From NCBI RefSeq assembly GCF_004379255.2, contig NC_056036.1, forward strand, positions 744,001-808,000: 64,000 nucleotides of DNA. Reading direction: 5' to 3'. This stretch comes from Salvia splendens (Eukaryota > Streptophyta > Magnoliopsida > Lamiales > Lamiaceae). How positions within the stretch are numbered: position 1 is the stretch's first letter; each line of letters begins with the position of its first letter. Positions 24,968 through 37,868 of this stretch are shown piece after piece. The notes under the pieces are model-generated. The model saw nothing but the letters and a program-made list of their open reading frames with translations. It did not search any database and was not told where the DNA came from. The position numbers were made by a program, and so were the translations under genes.

Positions 24968-27900
24968 TCAGTCACAATCCAAGCCGCAAACTTCCAGCAC
25001 GATTCCGCCTCTTGACAGAAACGGGTTGATGCGGACCCACAGCAACGAGAAGATGGACGCCAGAAGAATAGACCACACAAGAATAATCGTGGGGACTCGG
25101 TCTTGTTTCCCCATGAAACCTTTCAGGAAAGGGTATAAATGCACGATCACCCAAATGGCGAAGAACAGCCTGCCAAATAGAGGCCCCCATGACTCGTACC
25201 CGTTGTTTATGGCGTTTGCGACCCCGACCACGACTCCGATGATGTTAAGGATCAATAAAGTCAGGGGAGGGATCAATAGAGACGTCCACTTGAAGAGGTA
25301 GAGGTCTGAAAACTCTCCATCGTCCGCAGCTTTTGAAGTCACGGTGAAGTTCGTGTTCACACCAGCCAGAACTTTGAGTAGACCTTGGATTAAGGCGAAA
25401 AAGTGAGACGAGCAACCACCGATAACCCAAAACTGCTCGTTTCTCCACAGGTCGTCGATTCCGACTCCTCCCCACTGCATCTCCAGTATGCTTGTCACGG
25501 CGATTGATATAAAGAGGCCCATGAAAACTAAACTGGCATAATTGCTGATCTGCACACAGTAAAAGATAGCGTTACCATCGATATTTTTAGAAAACAGATA
25601 AGAATCATAGATTTAAACAATTCAAAGTACCGAAACTGACCTGGGGGACGATGAATTTCCCGGTTATCAGGCAAACGGCTGGCAAGGTACAATAAGCAAT
25701 CAAGGGAAGCGAAGTCAGTGGATAGACAACTGAGTTGATGTACGAAAATCTCTCTAGTGGTTTCAGACCACATCCATACCCATACCAAATAGGGCAATGC
25801 CTACTCAACAGAATTTCCACTGATCCCAAGGCCCAACGTAGAACCTGGTGCAGACGATCTGAAAGATTGATTGGAGCCGATCCCTTGAATGCAGGTCTTT
25901 TTGGTATGCAGTACACTGATCGCCAGCCATGACAGTGCATCTTAAATCCAGTCAAGATATCTTCCGTGACGGAACCATAAATCCATCCCACCTGGTGATA
26001 TAGAATGGTTAGAACTTATACTTCAAGTCAACAAAAGGTATTAGAGAAGTAATTGTCTAAATGCCATAATCACAAACCTCTTTTCCCCATTCTGTTTTAT
26101 CTTCATAACCACAACTAATGACATGAATAGCTTCTTTCAAGAGAGATGCAGACGACGCTCCATGAGGCTCACCGCCATTTTCTAGAAGTGTTGAAGCGAT
26201 GAAAACTGGTGATTGTCCGAACTTCTTCTCAAACTTGATCTGGGGCATGAGGGATGATTTTTCGCTGTCGATTCCTGGCAGCAGAAAATAGTGGAGAAGA
26301 AAAATGAACATACATAATCATAAAGCCTTCATCATCACTAGTAAAACTAGATCTGAAATTCAGCATTGGTATCTCTTTCAAGTTTCAATATTTATTTTCT
26401 CACCTTCAATTCCTTCCTCAATATTCTCCAGAGCATGAATCTGAGTCGAAAGTTCCTTGCTTTTAGTCTTTTTCTTACTGTCCTTTGACTTCCCTTTCTT
26501 GCCCTTCCTTTTCGATCCAAAACAGCAGCAATTGCAACACAGCTTCGGCCAACAATTGCATGTTTTGCCAGGGGGTTTAGCCTTCTTGGGGGCGTCGTAA
26601 CCATACAATGCTTGTCTCCTAAAGACACATCCAGTTCCCACGTATATTGGACCTTGGATCCCATCAAGCCCTTTCATGTTTATCTGTTAGCAAGTAAGAT
26701 AGTATTAGCCTTTTACAATCTCATTAATAATCTCATGACTTGTAAAAAAAATTAAAAAAAAAAAAAAAAAAAAAACCTCCAGAGTGAACCCCACATACAT
26801 CAAAAAAGACAACGTTCCGATTTGAATATCGATCGTGCCTATCAATTCCGTCAAATCTTTGAGGAAATTGCACATAGCATATCTTCTTTCCAGATTGCAG
26901 ATCCATCATGAAACACATAGCTTCCCTAAGGGCCTTGCTGTTATTTATATAGTGATCACAATCGACATTGAGTAGGTAAGGAGCATTTGAAATGACGGCT
27001 GACACTCGTATCTGGAAGCAAACGAGATAAAAATATATTAGATGGATTTGCCACATATCAATCTCAAACAGAAGTAAGGTGAAGAGAAGAATAATTACCA
27101 AAGAATTCATAGCACCAGCTTTCTTATGATGATCGTATCCCGGCCTCTTCTCACGAGAAACATATATAAGGCGAGGCAACTCATTCCCTTCTATATCACG
27201 GACACCGTTTTGACCTAAGAACACCTGTCAGGCAGAGATAGCATTGATAGTCAAGCAACGGATATTGTGACAGCAGCAAAGGCCAAAAAGCACAAGCTAA
27301 CCAACCTGGATCATTCCGGGATGATCTCTGACATTATTTCCAGGCCAAAGAGTTCCATCTTGCATCGTCCATCCCTCCTCAGGAACCTTTTGTGCCATGG
27401 CGACCAACGCATTTATTCGAACTCTGAACTCTTCATATTCTCTCTGCATTAGCATAAAAACATCAGTCATCAAAGCTGAAATTCAAAATTGATGCAATAT
27501 GTAATAACAGAGGAAAGGAAAATTTTGAGCAGTGTAGCACCTTCATTGCACGACGTTCCCTCACAAACGTTGGTTCTACTTTGTCTCTCAAGTAGTCAAC
27601 CTTTTGAGCAAAGTACCATTCAGGAGCCCGAGGCTCAATTTTAAATTTTTTGCAGAACGGAACCCATTTCCTAGCAAACTCGGAGGTCTCAGAAAGAGCT
27701 TCAAAAGTAAGCATGGCAGCACCATCATCAGAGACATAGCATGCAACCTTGTCAATTGGATAATCCACAGCAAGTATCGACAGAACTGTGTTTGCAGTAA
27801 TAAGCGGAGGTTCCTTCATTGGATCCACTGTACTAACAAATATGTCCACAGAAGCTAGCTCAGAGGGTTTTCCTTCTTTCTCATACCTGTTAGAAAAATC

Positions 27901-29869
27901 AAAACATGCAGAAGCTCAGAATGCAACCACAGCAAGAAACGCGACACTTGAACAGGCTTGAGCGCACGTATTGAGAGTAGGCGGAAAGTGAGAAGTATAT
28001 ACCTCAGTGAGAGCCTATCCAGGTACGTTTCTCTCTTAATAGGGGTCCACTTTGGGAACTGGTCAAATATCCATGATACGGCGAACCATATCTCACATAT
28101 AATTGACGTTAGCCATAACCCATAGGCATCATTGACAGGGTTTAGAATTCTATAGTGAAAGAACAAACAAAGAATAACAATCCGAAGCAGAATGACAATT
28201 CTGTATGGATTTATCTTGCTTGAAGGTATCGGTAGCTTCCTCGAGAGCGGTTGCCTGCCCTCATCCATCCTGCAGCATTTTCACAAAATATTAGGAACAA
28301 TACGCAATAAAATAGTGGTACAATATATTCAAGCACACCCTATGTACAGACTCGACTGAGAAGCAAAAAGATTCTATTTACTTTGTATCAATCGCCATTA
28401 CACTTCAACAAAATGATGAAAATTAGATCTATTAAACATCAAGGCAACAGAAAGATGAGACCTACTTGGGAAGATCAGGATCTTCGAAATCATCTCCATC
28501 TAAACCACCTTTATCTCCTTGGTGCTTAACAACTTGAAGTTTCTCGTTCTGCTTTCTCTTCCATTCCTCCATCCTCTCCTTCCAGGCAACAGTGCCATAA
28601 CCATATACAGCCAAGTCCTTCTTAGGATCCATCGGCCGTGGTGGCACTACAATGCCGGAGGTACATTTAACTACCGATAAAGAACAAGAAAGTAGCTTCA
28701 CAGCAAACCAGAAAACAAAACTTACGAGTCATGGAGGAATCGGTATACGGCGCAGGATGGACTCGTTTTCCACGACTCATAAAAGGGGGGACAATGAGTG
28801 CGTGCTTGTCAGCTGAAATTGTGTCATCCTTCACCAAGATGAATGTTTACTTCAAAAATTAATCAGAAACTAAAGAAATGCAAACAGCCAGATAGGGATT
28901 GGAATCTACCTCTTGACCATAAGTAAGGAGAGGAATCTCCGAGTTAACAGCTGATGCGTCCAACTCTGAGGAATTGGTGATACCAGAAGCAGTGCGGCCA
29001 ATGTTATGCCGACCAGAGAGAGCTGCCTCAGAAACCTGATGAGGATTGCCATTATACTCGAACTCATTATCCAAATCATCAAATTCATCCTCATCTTCAT
29101 CTCCATCAACTCGAGGACTCCCTGAGATTTAGGCAGCTCAACCTAATTATCATCAAAGATCCAAAAGAAGCAGCATAAACAACAAGAAGGAGGCGCCGGC
29201 TTACCTTTGATGCGCTTGTATCGAGTTTTGCACTGGGGACAAGCTTGATTTCCCTCCCTTCTTTCGTATTCATAGCACGGTCTACACACAGGGAATGCGC
29301 ATTCGTTGCAGGCAACAAACGGCTCACCATCAACAGTTACTTCAATCTCATCTCCACAAATCTGGCAGATCTGCCCGCTCAACTCTTTCACAGAAGTCAC
29401 CTACCGACACCAAATCAATCAATTCCACCGGCCCGGATCAGATCAAACAAGATATGAATGATAAACCTTAGTTGAAACTACAAATCTAAATGCTGAGATT
29501 CATAAGCATCAAAAGGGGAAACGCCAATAAACAGAGCAAGATTAAAACTGAAATGCAATTAAATTAACTTTAATTGAAACTAATTATGCTTTAAATTCCC
29601 AAAACAAAAATCACCAAACAATAAATCCACACAATCCAGACCAAAATGGCAGTCAACCTCAAGAAATTAATGAAGAACAAAAGAAATCCAATCTTAAATC
29701 CCTAAAACTAGCACGAATTAGCTCAACTGAGTATGCAAAACAGGAAACCAAAAACAATGAAGAAAACAGATTTGTTTTGAGCACTCACTCTTCCAATTTC
29801 ATCAGCATTGATGAGCACAAACTCATTCCTGTTGTGTGAACCAGCAACAAGCCTCCCTTTAGTATCCAT
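24968..29869 (-). CDS. CESA6: Cellulose synthase A catalytic subunit (CESA6-like, primary wall)
   Basis: Plasma-membrane glucosyltransferase that makes beta-1,4-glucan from UDP-glucose in the rosette complex. Fourteen exons on the minus strand: 29869-29789, 29400-29205, 29121-28910, 28828-28726, 28646-28466, 28269-28003, 27886-27541, 27443-27306, 27224-27099, 27011-26799, 26683-26404, 26274-26078, 25991-25641, 25549-24968. They sum to 3273 nt, 1090 aa. The N-terminus [20 protein letters not shown] precedes a double zinc finger starting CQICGDE (residue 39) and ending CPQC (84). Catalytic motifs are SDDGAAM, NVDCDHY, SVTED and QVLRW. The last two exons hold the C-terminal membrane helices, and the end is CGLDCD. 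N-terminal residues and variable regions fit the CESA2/5/6/9 group. All catalytic residues are present. Confidence 0.96.
26754..26775 (+). repeat. A22 homopolymer in CESA intron 10
   Basis: Poly-A on the plus strand (poly-T on the coding strand), just downstream of the exon ending VVFFD. No target duplication, so it is not evidently a retroposed tail. Confidence 0.8.
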
Positions 29870-32800
29870 CCAAATTAAAGAATTTTCCCCAATTAAAAAA
29901 AAACTCTCCTTATCCCAATTCTTCGCACCGCTTCACAATCAATACTATGAGAGAGAAAGAAGAGAGAGTGTTTGCCGCTCAACGCACATTGCACACGTTA
30001 AAGAAACAAACACACGGGATTCCCACCGTCACTTTTCTCCCCTCACTTCCACGTTAAATCAACTGGAAAAGTGTCAATTCAACAGTATTGAGGTAATGTG
30101 GGCTATGTTTTGAGAGAGATTGGTTTGATTTCTTCCTCTCTCTCTTGATTATTTCATGGAGAGAAACCCCAGTGAGAAATGGAGGGTCTCTCTCTCTTAG
30201 TGATTTATCTTAGTGTTTGTGAGCTGTGAGTGTTGCTGTGTGGATCAGAAAATCAAATGCCCAACCGGTGGTTGAAGAAAGGATCGATAAAGACAAAAAA
30301 ACAGTGTTTATATATTCCTAATAATTTTGGGAAGAGAGAGAGAGAACAATCGAAGCTCCAACGCGTAACGCACAAGTGACAGAGAGATTATTGATGTTTG
30401 GATAAGCAGTAAAAAATTGTAGTAAAAAATTGATGCTGGGGCCCGGCGGTGGTGGCGGTGCGGTGGCGATTCCGCCGCGGCGGCGCCGGCGCTTGGAATT
30501 GGGGGAAGGGGTTTTCAATTGAGAATTTTGCTTCTTTTTCTTCAAGGGGAAAAATAAATGAAAAGAAAGGAAATTTCGCTTCAGCTTTTCTTTGTGATTC
30601 TCTTCTTTTTCTATTTTTATTTATATAGTTTATTCGATATATTCTAAATTACTGTTTTTTTTCATTCTCTATGTAGTAGTAATAAAATTTGGTCGGCTAT
30701 TAAATAAGTACTCCGTATCTGATTTTTTCATTTCGAGATTTCTATTATTATACTTATGTTATATTTGATTTTTGTTATATTTGGTAAATAGTCATATAAC
30801 TTATATTTAATTTATAAAGAGTAATATACTATAAAAATATGATTTAATGAACAAATAGAAGGTGAAATGTTAATATTTGAAATTGATAAATATAATTAGT
30901 TGTTTTCTGTTACGAATTAAATAAGTGAGCTCATCTCAAAAAATTAATCTATTTGAAAAGGAGTTTATTTCATTATTTGATTCAGAACATTGAATACGCA
31001 ACACTTTCCTACGCATTTTTTAAAAAATTATTGTAATAAATTTATTTCTTCCTTAATAAAGTAGACAGTTGTACAATAAATACAATGAATTTGGGCTTGT
31101 TTTAATTATTTAGGGAATATAACTTAGGGAGTATTATAGAAATTTGAGGGAAAATTCAGCTATAACTTTAGACAAATTAATCAATTAATCGGTATACTTT
31201 CTTTACTTTTTGGTTGTTACAACATTAACGGAAACCTACATAATCATTTCAAAAAAAGACCATGGTTAAATTGGTTATATTTATATAAAAAAAATTAATT
31301 TAGCGTAAAGTAAAATACTAAAACACAATTTAAGTAACAAAGTTAAGATAGCATATAATTCTCTTTGATGATAAATCTTAGGTACAATTTTATACGTAGG
31401 CAATATAAATTTCTGACATTATGATAGTGTAGTGACTCCGAGTATGCTTTAATTGAAATTTATATATGTATCCAAATGAGCCCATGTCATTGTCAAGCAA
31501 CTAGTAGAAATAAATGACTATTTCTTATAAAAATCCATGATATATCATAGTACTATAATTTGAAATCAATGAAGTTTCAATATAGGAATGTATGAAATCT
31601 CAATATTCAGTAGTTGTAGTATATTTTTGAATTCCTACTCAACACATATTGTACAATGCCATGTGAATAAAGACTTTGGACCTACTTATATTCTTTTCAT
31701 TGTATAGCTTAACCCTAGCTATCTCTATGATTTGTCCTCAATTATTCTTGCTTGCTTCTTGTTCAATTGGCATGTTTGATTCATTTTTGTGAAAGGAATT
31801 CTTTTATTAAGTTGCCATGGGTCTTTATTAATTGTTAAATATTATGGAATATGAATGCTTTGTTGACTCATTATTCATCTCTCTTTTTAAAGTGTACTAG
31901 TACTATAACACAATGTACCAACGGCATACATAGTGTACTTTCCTATTTACTACCATCCCAAACTAAATTATCGATCTTTATATGATTTACAATTATCATA
32001 AATAAATGATGGAGAAATTATCTGGATATTTGTTTTAAATAAAAACACAAGTATTTTAACAAAATTCGGGCAGTGTTATTTATAAGACTGCTTTATTAAT
32101 ATTAATCTTAAAGCAAAGTAAAATAAAAGGAGATATTAATGAGTCATGGCTCATTAGTCTAAGCTCTGACTAGTGAAAAAAATTTCTAAATTATCAAATT
32201 TAGCTGATTTTATTTGAATAGTTTTACAAAAAGAAAATAATGAGTTGTGGTATATAGGAGTATTTACTAAACAAAAAGAATATTTATATGTATATATTGT
32301 GTGACCGTGTGTGTGACCAAGCATGTGTACAGAAATGAAGTCACATGGCCCATGTTTTTCTCTTTTTCTAAATTTTTTATGTGTAAGAGTCGTGCATGGG
32401 CCCATCTCAACCGTAAATAGTGAGCAATTACTATTGGCCATAAACATATGTCACGCCCATGTCTTATACATTACTATCATACCTTTATAACTGAATCTCC
32501 AATTTCTTTTATCTTTCAAGACTCCTATACTATTTACATATAACACCATCTCCAATGTCACACTAAAATCTAAAATGGAATAAATAATTAGTTCCAATGA
32601 TGCTCCAAAACAATTTCATCTTTTATTTTTGAATAAAAATACCTATTTTAAGTTTGCACTAAAACAAAACCAATTTTTTTTTCAAATTTTGTGAGTGAAA
32701 AAGGCATAACATAGAGAATATTCTTTTAAGTTTGAGTTTAAGGTAAATAGTTAGAGTCAAATCATATTTGATGAGACATTTATACTAAAATGAGTTTGAA

Positions 32801-33290
32801 TTTAGTGTAAATGATTGGATATGCTTTAAAGAAAGAGATATTATTTATTACTAACTTTTTTAAAAATTGCTAACTTGTTGACTAATCGGCACATTAGGTA
32901 AAAAATATCAACATGATGACATATATCAACATAAATTTAGTTAATATATTTATGTCTTTGTGTTGACATTTATTTTTAAAAATCAACACTAAGACTCATA
33001 TTCCATTAATTTATTTAATTTATTTTTATTATATTTCTTAAAACTCTTAGTCATATCAAATGTGACTCAGTGGACGGATGTAGTAGTACTTAATTAACTA
33101 GTGACCTTTTAGTAGCAGCCTCCAATCATTACTTAATTACATAGTGATTATGTTCAAGTAACCACAAACCCAACACGTGCAACACATTAATTATTCATAA
33201 TCACTTCACCCTAATACCAAATGTAGGCCACCACTGATTATCTCACTAAATTATTAGTATCAATCACGATTGATTATTTTTCAATTAAAT
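29870..33290. other. CESA upstream region and AT-rich intergenic DNA
   Basis: 29870-30600 is probably the CESA leader and promoter. It has GA/CT-rich tracts (near 29948-29970 and 30335-30345), TTTATATATT near 30306, and a GC-rich patch GCCGCGGCGGCGCCGGCG near 30471. Beyond 30600 the DNA is very AT-rich, with no gene recognised. At 32.82-33.05 kb, TTTATGTCTTTGTGTTGACA resembles the interior of the element at 17.5-18.1 kb, so it may be a decayed relative. Confidence 0.5.
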
Positions 33291-33294
33291 AGTA

Positions 33295-33543
33295 CTCCAT
33301 TCATCTGCAAATAGGAGTCTCATTTATTTTCGGCACATGTTTTAAAAAATGTTAAAAAAAGTGGATGAAATAAAGTTAGTGGAATAAGAGGCTCACTTGT
33401 ATATATTAGTTTTAAATGATATGTGAGTGAAATGAGTTAGTGGAATGTGGAGCCTATTTATCATTTATGGTAATTATGAACCGAGACTCATATTCGCGGA
33501 CGGATCAAAATGGAAAAACGAGACTCATCGCGGACAGAGGGAG
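33295..33543. mobile_element. Stowaway-type MITE
   Basis: Left end CTCCATTCATCTGC with GGAGTCTCATTT; right end ACGAGACTCATCGCGGACAG then AGGGAG. TA duplication at 33293-33294 and 33544-33545. About 249 bp. Confidence 0.85.
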
Positions 33544-34148
33544 TATTTATCATGGAAAATATTATCTCACAATGTAAAAATTAAAATCTATAATCAGCAA
33601 AATTGATTAATCAAAAGTAGAATAAAACTAATTCCGCAACTTTTAAGTTAGCATTTTATTTTGACACAATAATTAAAAAAGTCACATCAATAAGTTAAAT
33701 GGATAAATAAAAGCAGTAGAACACATAAATCAAGTACTACTATAATAGAGATTTTTTTATATACTAATAATAAGAGATAGGTTTTTCCATAAAAGGAAAT
33801 GTGTGCCTTTGTTTGAGACGACCAAATGAGAATTACCCATTATTTACATGGGACTTATGAAAATGAAGAAAAATAAAACCAAGTTTTGAATGAAAGGAAT
33901 ACTGAACTAATAATATAAATCTTTAAATACATGAAAACTTTATAACTCAGTACTTATTTAGATTCATTTTTATGTAGTATCACACACTCCCTTCAATCAA
34001 AATTAATTGATTTGTATTACTTTCTTCGAGAAGTCCCAAAGTAAATAACTAAATAAGTAATCTCATTATTTAGCAAAAATTCAGTCATTTTATTATCTCT
34101 TACTTTATTATATTTATTTTTTAAAATTTTAATTCTTACAAAATATTA

Positions 34149-34387
34149 CTCCCTCCGTCCCACAAAGATTGTCTCATTTTGACCGGGCACGAGTTTTAAG
34201 AAATGTAATGAAAAGTTAGTGGAATGTAGATCCTACTTTTATATATTATTTTTATAATAAAGGGTGAGTAGGAATGAGTTAGTGGAATATGAGGTACACT
34301 ACCTAAAATGGTTAAAAGTAAATTAGACAAATTTTGTGGGACAGATGGAAATAGAAAAATGAGACAATCTTTATAGGACCGATGAAG
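34149..34387. mobile_element. Stowaway-type MITE
   Basis: Left end CTCCCTCCGTCCCACAAAGA; right end AGACAATCTTTATAGGACCG then ATGAAG. TA duplication at 34147-34148 and 34388-34389. It shares AAGTTAGTGGAATGTAGATCC-type interior sequence with the MITE at 33.3 kb. Confidence 0.88.
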
Positions 34388-34389
34388 TA

Positions 34390-35742
34390 TTTTCTTAATT
34401 CTTGTGCCGATGAAAACGTGTAATTAATAGTACGAAACATAAGGAATATTGTTTTAAAGATCTCGTGGTGGTCTCTCATTCGGGATGCATGTTTTATTCA
34501 AAATATAATAAAATAACATAAAATGAAAATGTAAATGTTTTGGGTGCTAACTGAGAGAAAAAAGAATAAATTATAAAGTCAATCGATATTCCATAATAAA
34601 TACTCCCCTATTTTCGTCGGTGGAAACCAAAATAGTACTAGTAAATTAGTAATTACATAAATTCAAAAAAATAACAAGATTTGAAAAAAAAAAGTGAAAT
34701 ACCTAAAACGAATATTCAATATTCCACTGTTCAAATTGCGTCAACTCCGCCGACAGAAAACAGCCCAATAGATTGGCGGTTTCGATCAAGCCACGTGCCT
34801 ACAGTATGGTCGTCGATTACAGCTAAGCGGGGAGCCAGAATCAGTGAAGTTGGTATCCTGCTTTCATTAGCTGTCAGCCAAATTGTTGAAGATTTTTTCC
34901 ATTTCAAATTATTAAATTCATTTCATGGAATTTTAATTTTAAATAGAATCGTGATTGGTCGTGGTGTCTCAATATTGAGTGAATTCGATAATTCACTCAA
35001 TATTTTTCTAATAATTAATATAGTATTTGTGGGGCAGTGGTGTCTCAGCTATTATAAATTTAATTAATATATGTTGAAGAAATAAAGATCGGATTCGATT
35101 TTTTTGTTAATGGCATAGATCTAGATCTTGCTGGTAGAAATATAATTATCAAAATTAATTAGATCGTTGTTTTTAAAAAAATAAACAATTTGGTCAATCT
35201 TCATAAATTATTAAAAACGACTTCATAAGGACTATTTGTTCATAGGTGGTTGAAAATTGAAATTGAAATTGAAATTGAAATTGAAATTAAATAAATTCTT
35301 GTATTCCTCCACCTCTGCCGACACTTTGTCTCAACAATAATGTACTCTACTTTTAATTTTTTTTATTTATAAAATGCTTATGGCTGGCATTTATTTAATT
35401 TCTTGTTATTTTATGTTCCCCTTTAACTTTAATTGCTTTAATTTGTGCCACCGACACATGACTGACTATTTATTATTCAAGAGATGTAAAAATGATTAGA
35501 CTTTTGTAAAAGAGTAATTAGATTATGGTGCAAAAACTATTTATCGTGAAAAGGAGCAAAAATAATTAAATAAGTACGAAAAAAGTTTAGAGGTTCAATT
35601 ATTGATAAATGACAATGTAGTAGTGATAGGAGTATTTTTTTTATGGTTTGTGAGTTCATACCAAACAAGTAGTGAAGGTAAGTAAATTAAAACAAAATTA
35701 ATTAGCAATGATTAGAAGCAAAAAGAAACTGAAATATGAAAA
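34390..35742. other. Intergenic, no gene recognised
   Basis: AT-rich. The open frame 34681-35067 begins with a non-ATG codon, has poor codon use and no recognisable similarity. A (GAAATT)n microsatellite lies at about 35253-35290. Confidence 0.5.
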
Positions 35743-35813
35743 TGTGGCTGCTGGGATTCAGACCGGGTCTCCACGGAGACAACATGGAATTCTTACCACT
35801 AAACTAGAGCTAC
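35743..35813 (-). pseudogene. tRNA-His-like pseudogene
   Basis: On the minus strand this reads GTAGCTCTAGTTTAGTGGTA, AGAATTCCATGTTGTCTCCG, TGGAGACCCGG and AATCCCAGCAGCCACA. It is the body of nuclear tRNA-His, including the D-arm TAGTTTAGTGGTA and the 3' end CAGCCACA. The anticodon loop is TTGTCTC, so position 34-36 is GTC instead of GTG. Mismatches at acceptor pairs 3-70 and 7-66 and in the T-stem indicate decay. Confidence 0.75.
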
Positions 35814-36198
35814 TTGATTTTATGTATAGAGAACTTTTTAATTTACTTGGACATTACAGATTTCATTTATAAATGGGCATTATGTGCTTATTCAAGTACT
35901 AATTAATTAAATGGTCTAATTGGAAAGACTAAACTCAACAACCTTGATAAATCTATATAACTCCTATAAAAGAGACTTTTGGACTTATTCTAAATAAACC
36001 TTACTTTTGTTGTTTTAATGATTTTTGGTTTTGGATTAGTGTAGGTCAATTAATAGAGAATGATGGATTGTCGATACTAAACTGCATTTAATTGTCATAA
36101 ACATATTATCTTTCAAAATTTACCGTACAATGGTGTTTAAGATCATAATATATGGTTATCGTATAAACAATACAATTCGTATATAGTATTTCATTTAT

Positions 36199-36300
36199 TC
36201 ATTTAATAGTTTTTATTGTGACAGAATCACCTATTAAAGCTACTAAAATGATTATTGAAATGAGTTCAAATGGAAGGAAAAAATAGGTACTCTCATGTCG
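36199..36300 (-). pseudogene. Plastid ndhG 3'-end fragment in nuclear DNA (candidate NUPT)
   Basis: On the minus strand one frame reads FFLPFELISIIILVALIG, close to the C-terminal membrane segment of plastid NdhG. The following residues (DSVTIKTIK) differ from the usual end. Only about 60-100 bp is recognisable, so this is an old or rearranged insertion. The same stretch runs on to 36660 with no further match that I can name. Confidence 0.55.
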
Positions 36301-37370
36301 ATCCGAATGAATCATCCTTTCCGCGTAGGTAAATCTTTGCCTGCTAGGCAAGAGGCTAGCAAATTGCAAATTCTGTCTCGGTAGATTTTTTCGAAAAACT
36401 TTATTTATTCTGGTGTAGATGGCAGACAATCCTATATTCTTTGGTTTTAATATATATTTTGATACTTGTTGGTATCAATTAAGATCCGGGCCTCAATATC
36501 AATATCGACTTTTTGTTATTATTCGTGCATCGCATTGGCATTATACTAATGTGCATAAAAAGAAAAGATAGTGAATTTCTTAGATTCGAGCCTTTTTCTA
36601 CTACGAAAATTGGGTAAAAATAATAATTAGCACAAACAGAACTCATTTTTTGGTACTCCCCATGAAAAGGAAACACACTACTATATATGAGCCCTTTTTT
36701 TTTGGTCCATCTAAATTTAAAATTATTATTCTATTTTTAGTTCTATTAGTTTTAAATGATTATAGTTGTTGGGCCCAACATAATTGTGTACAATTATTAT
36801 TCTGTCATGGTTATAGTTGTTGGGCCCAACATAATTGGGTACAATTATGACGCAAGCAAACGAACAACCATGCATAATTTTTTTATTTTTTATACGTTAG
36901 CACTAGATTAGTCATTTACTATAATTACAAGCAAACTTTAAATCTTCCATGTAAAACTAGAATTTAACGAACGTTTGTAATTTTTGAGGTATAGAATACT
37001 CTATAAATTGATTTTTTAATGGCTCATTGTATTTTATTTTCAATAATTACCTTTAGTACCCCATAAATCCCAACCATAATTAAGTATATATAACTTGAAT
37101 ATTACTATCTTTTAAGGGGGTTATCGTTTTAATTTTAAAAATGAGAGACTTGCACGCGAATTCCTCAATCAGTAAAAATTGACTTATTTTATTTGCTTCA
37201 AAGCAACGTCTTCTACCAAAATAATTCAGATTCATAGCTATCAGTAGTTTCCAACACCAACCAGACAACATTCTTAGCAATAGCCACTAATTAAAAAGAA
37301 CAAATTAATTAGTTACGTTTATAGCATTTCTTGAATATAACTATCTACGCTAAATTAGCTTACATAAGCA
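36301..37370. other. Intergenic with a palindrome-bearing tandem duplication
   Basis: At about 36759-36797 and 36810-36848 a 39-bp unit, TTATAGTTGTTGGGCCCAAC followed by ATAATTGKGTACAATTAT, is repeated. Each copy has the palindrome GTTGGGCCCAAC. No gene recognised. Confidence 0.7.
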
Positions 37371-37375
37371 CACGC

Positions 37376-37863
37376 TGTTGGATATTTTAGTGTAATTGGA
37401 TTAACTTGATTGATCAACATAATGAGACATCAAATAAGTTGGAAGTGTAGAGTGTACACTTATTTGAATTCGTTATGATTAGACGGGGGTTCGGGGGCAG
37501 CGCCCCTGGCTCCAGGTCAGCTTGGAAATTTTTTATTTCCATTAAAGTTGCTATACAGAAAATTCATCCGGAGATATAATTTTCGATAATTGAAGGACTC
37601 AAATTACAATATTCGAAACCCGCCAAAAAACTGTTAAAAATAGTTGTGATATTGAAAGGATGCAATGTTTCACTTTCAACCTCCTTTTATTGATCATCTT
37701 CTGGTTCGAAAAAAGTATCACAAAATCTACATACGATATACTTCAAAACCTAAATTGTATCCGATCAAATATTGGTAGAACCGCCGAATTGATTTGATCT
37801 GAAAGTGTTTTCACGCCTTTCAGGATATCCAAATTGTTCACGTTTGATAATATCTCCCTAACA
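37376..37863. mobile_element. Solo LTR of a retrotransposon
   Basis: 488 bp starting TGTTGGATATTTTAG and ending TCTCCCTAACA, so it has TG...CA termini, flanked by the 5-bp direct repeat CACGC (37371-37375 and 37864-37868). It contains a GC-rich hairpin near 37484-37512 (GGGGGTTCGGGGGCAGCGCC), a feature common in plant LTRs. No internal coding domain remains. Confidence 0.75.
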
Positions 37864-37868
37864 CACGC

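Noticed and set aside
34681..35067. 128-codon open frame
   Set aside because: Starts at a non-ATG codon, AT-driven composition, no motif.
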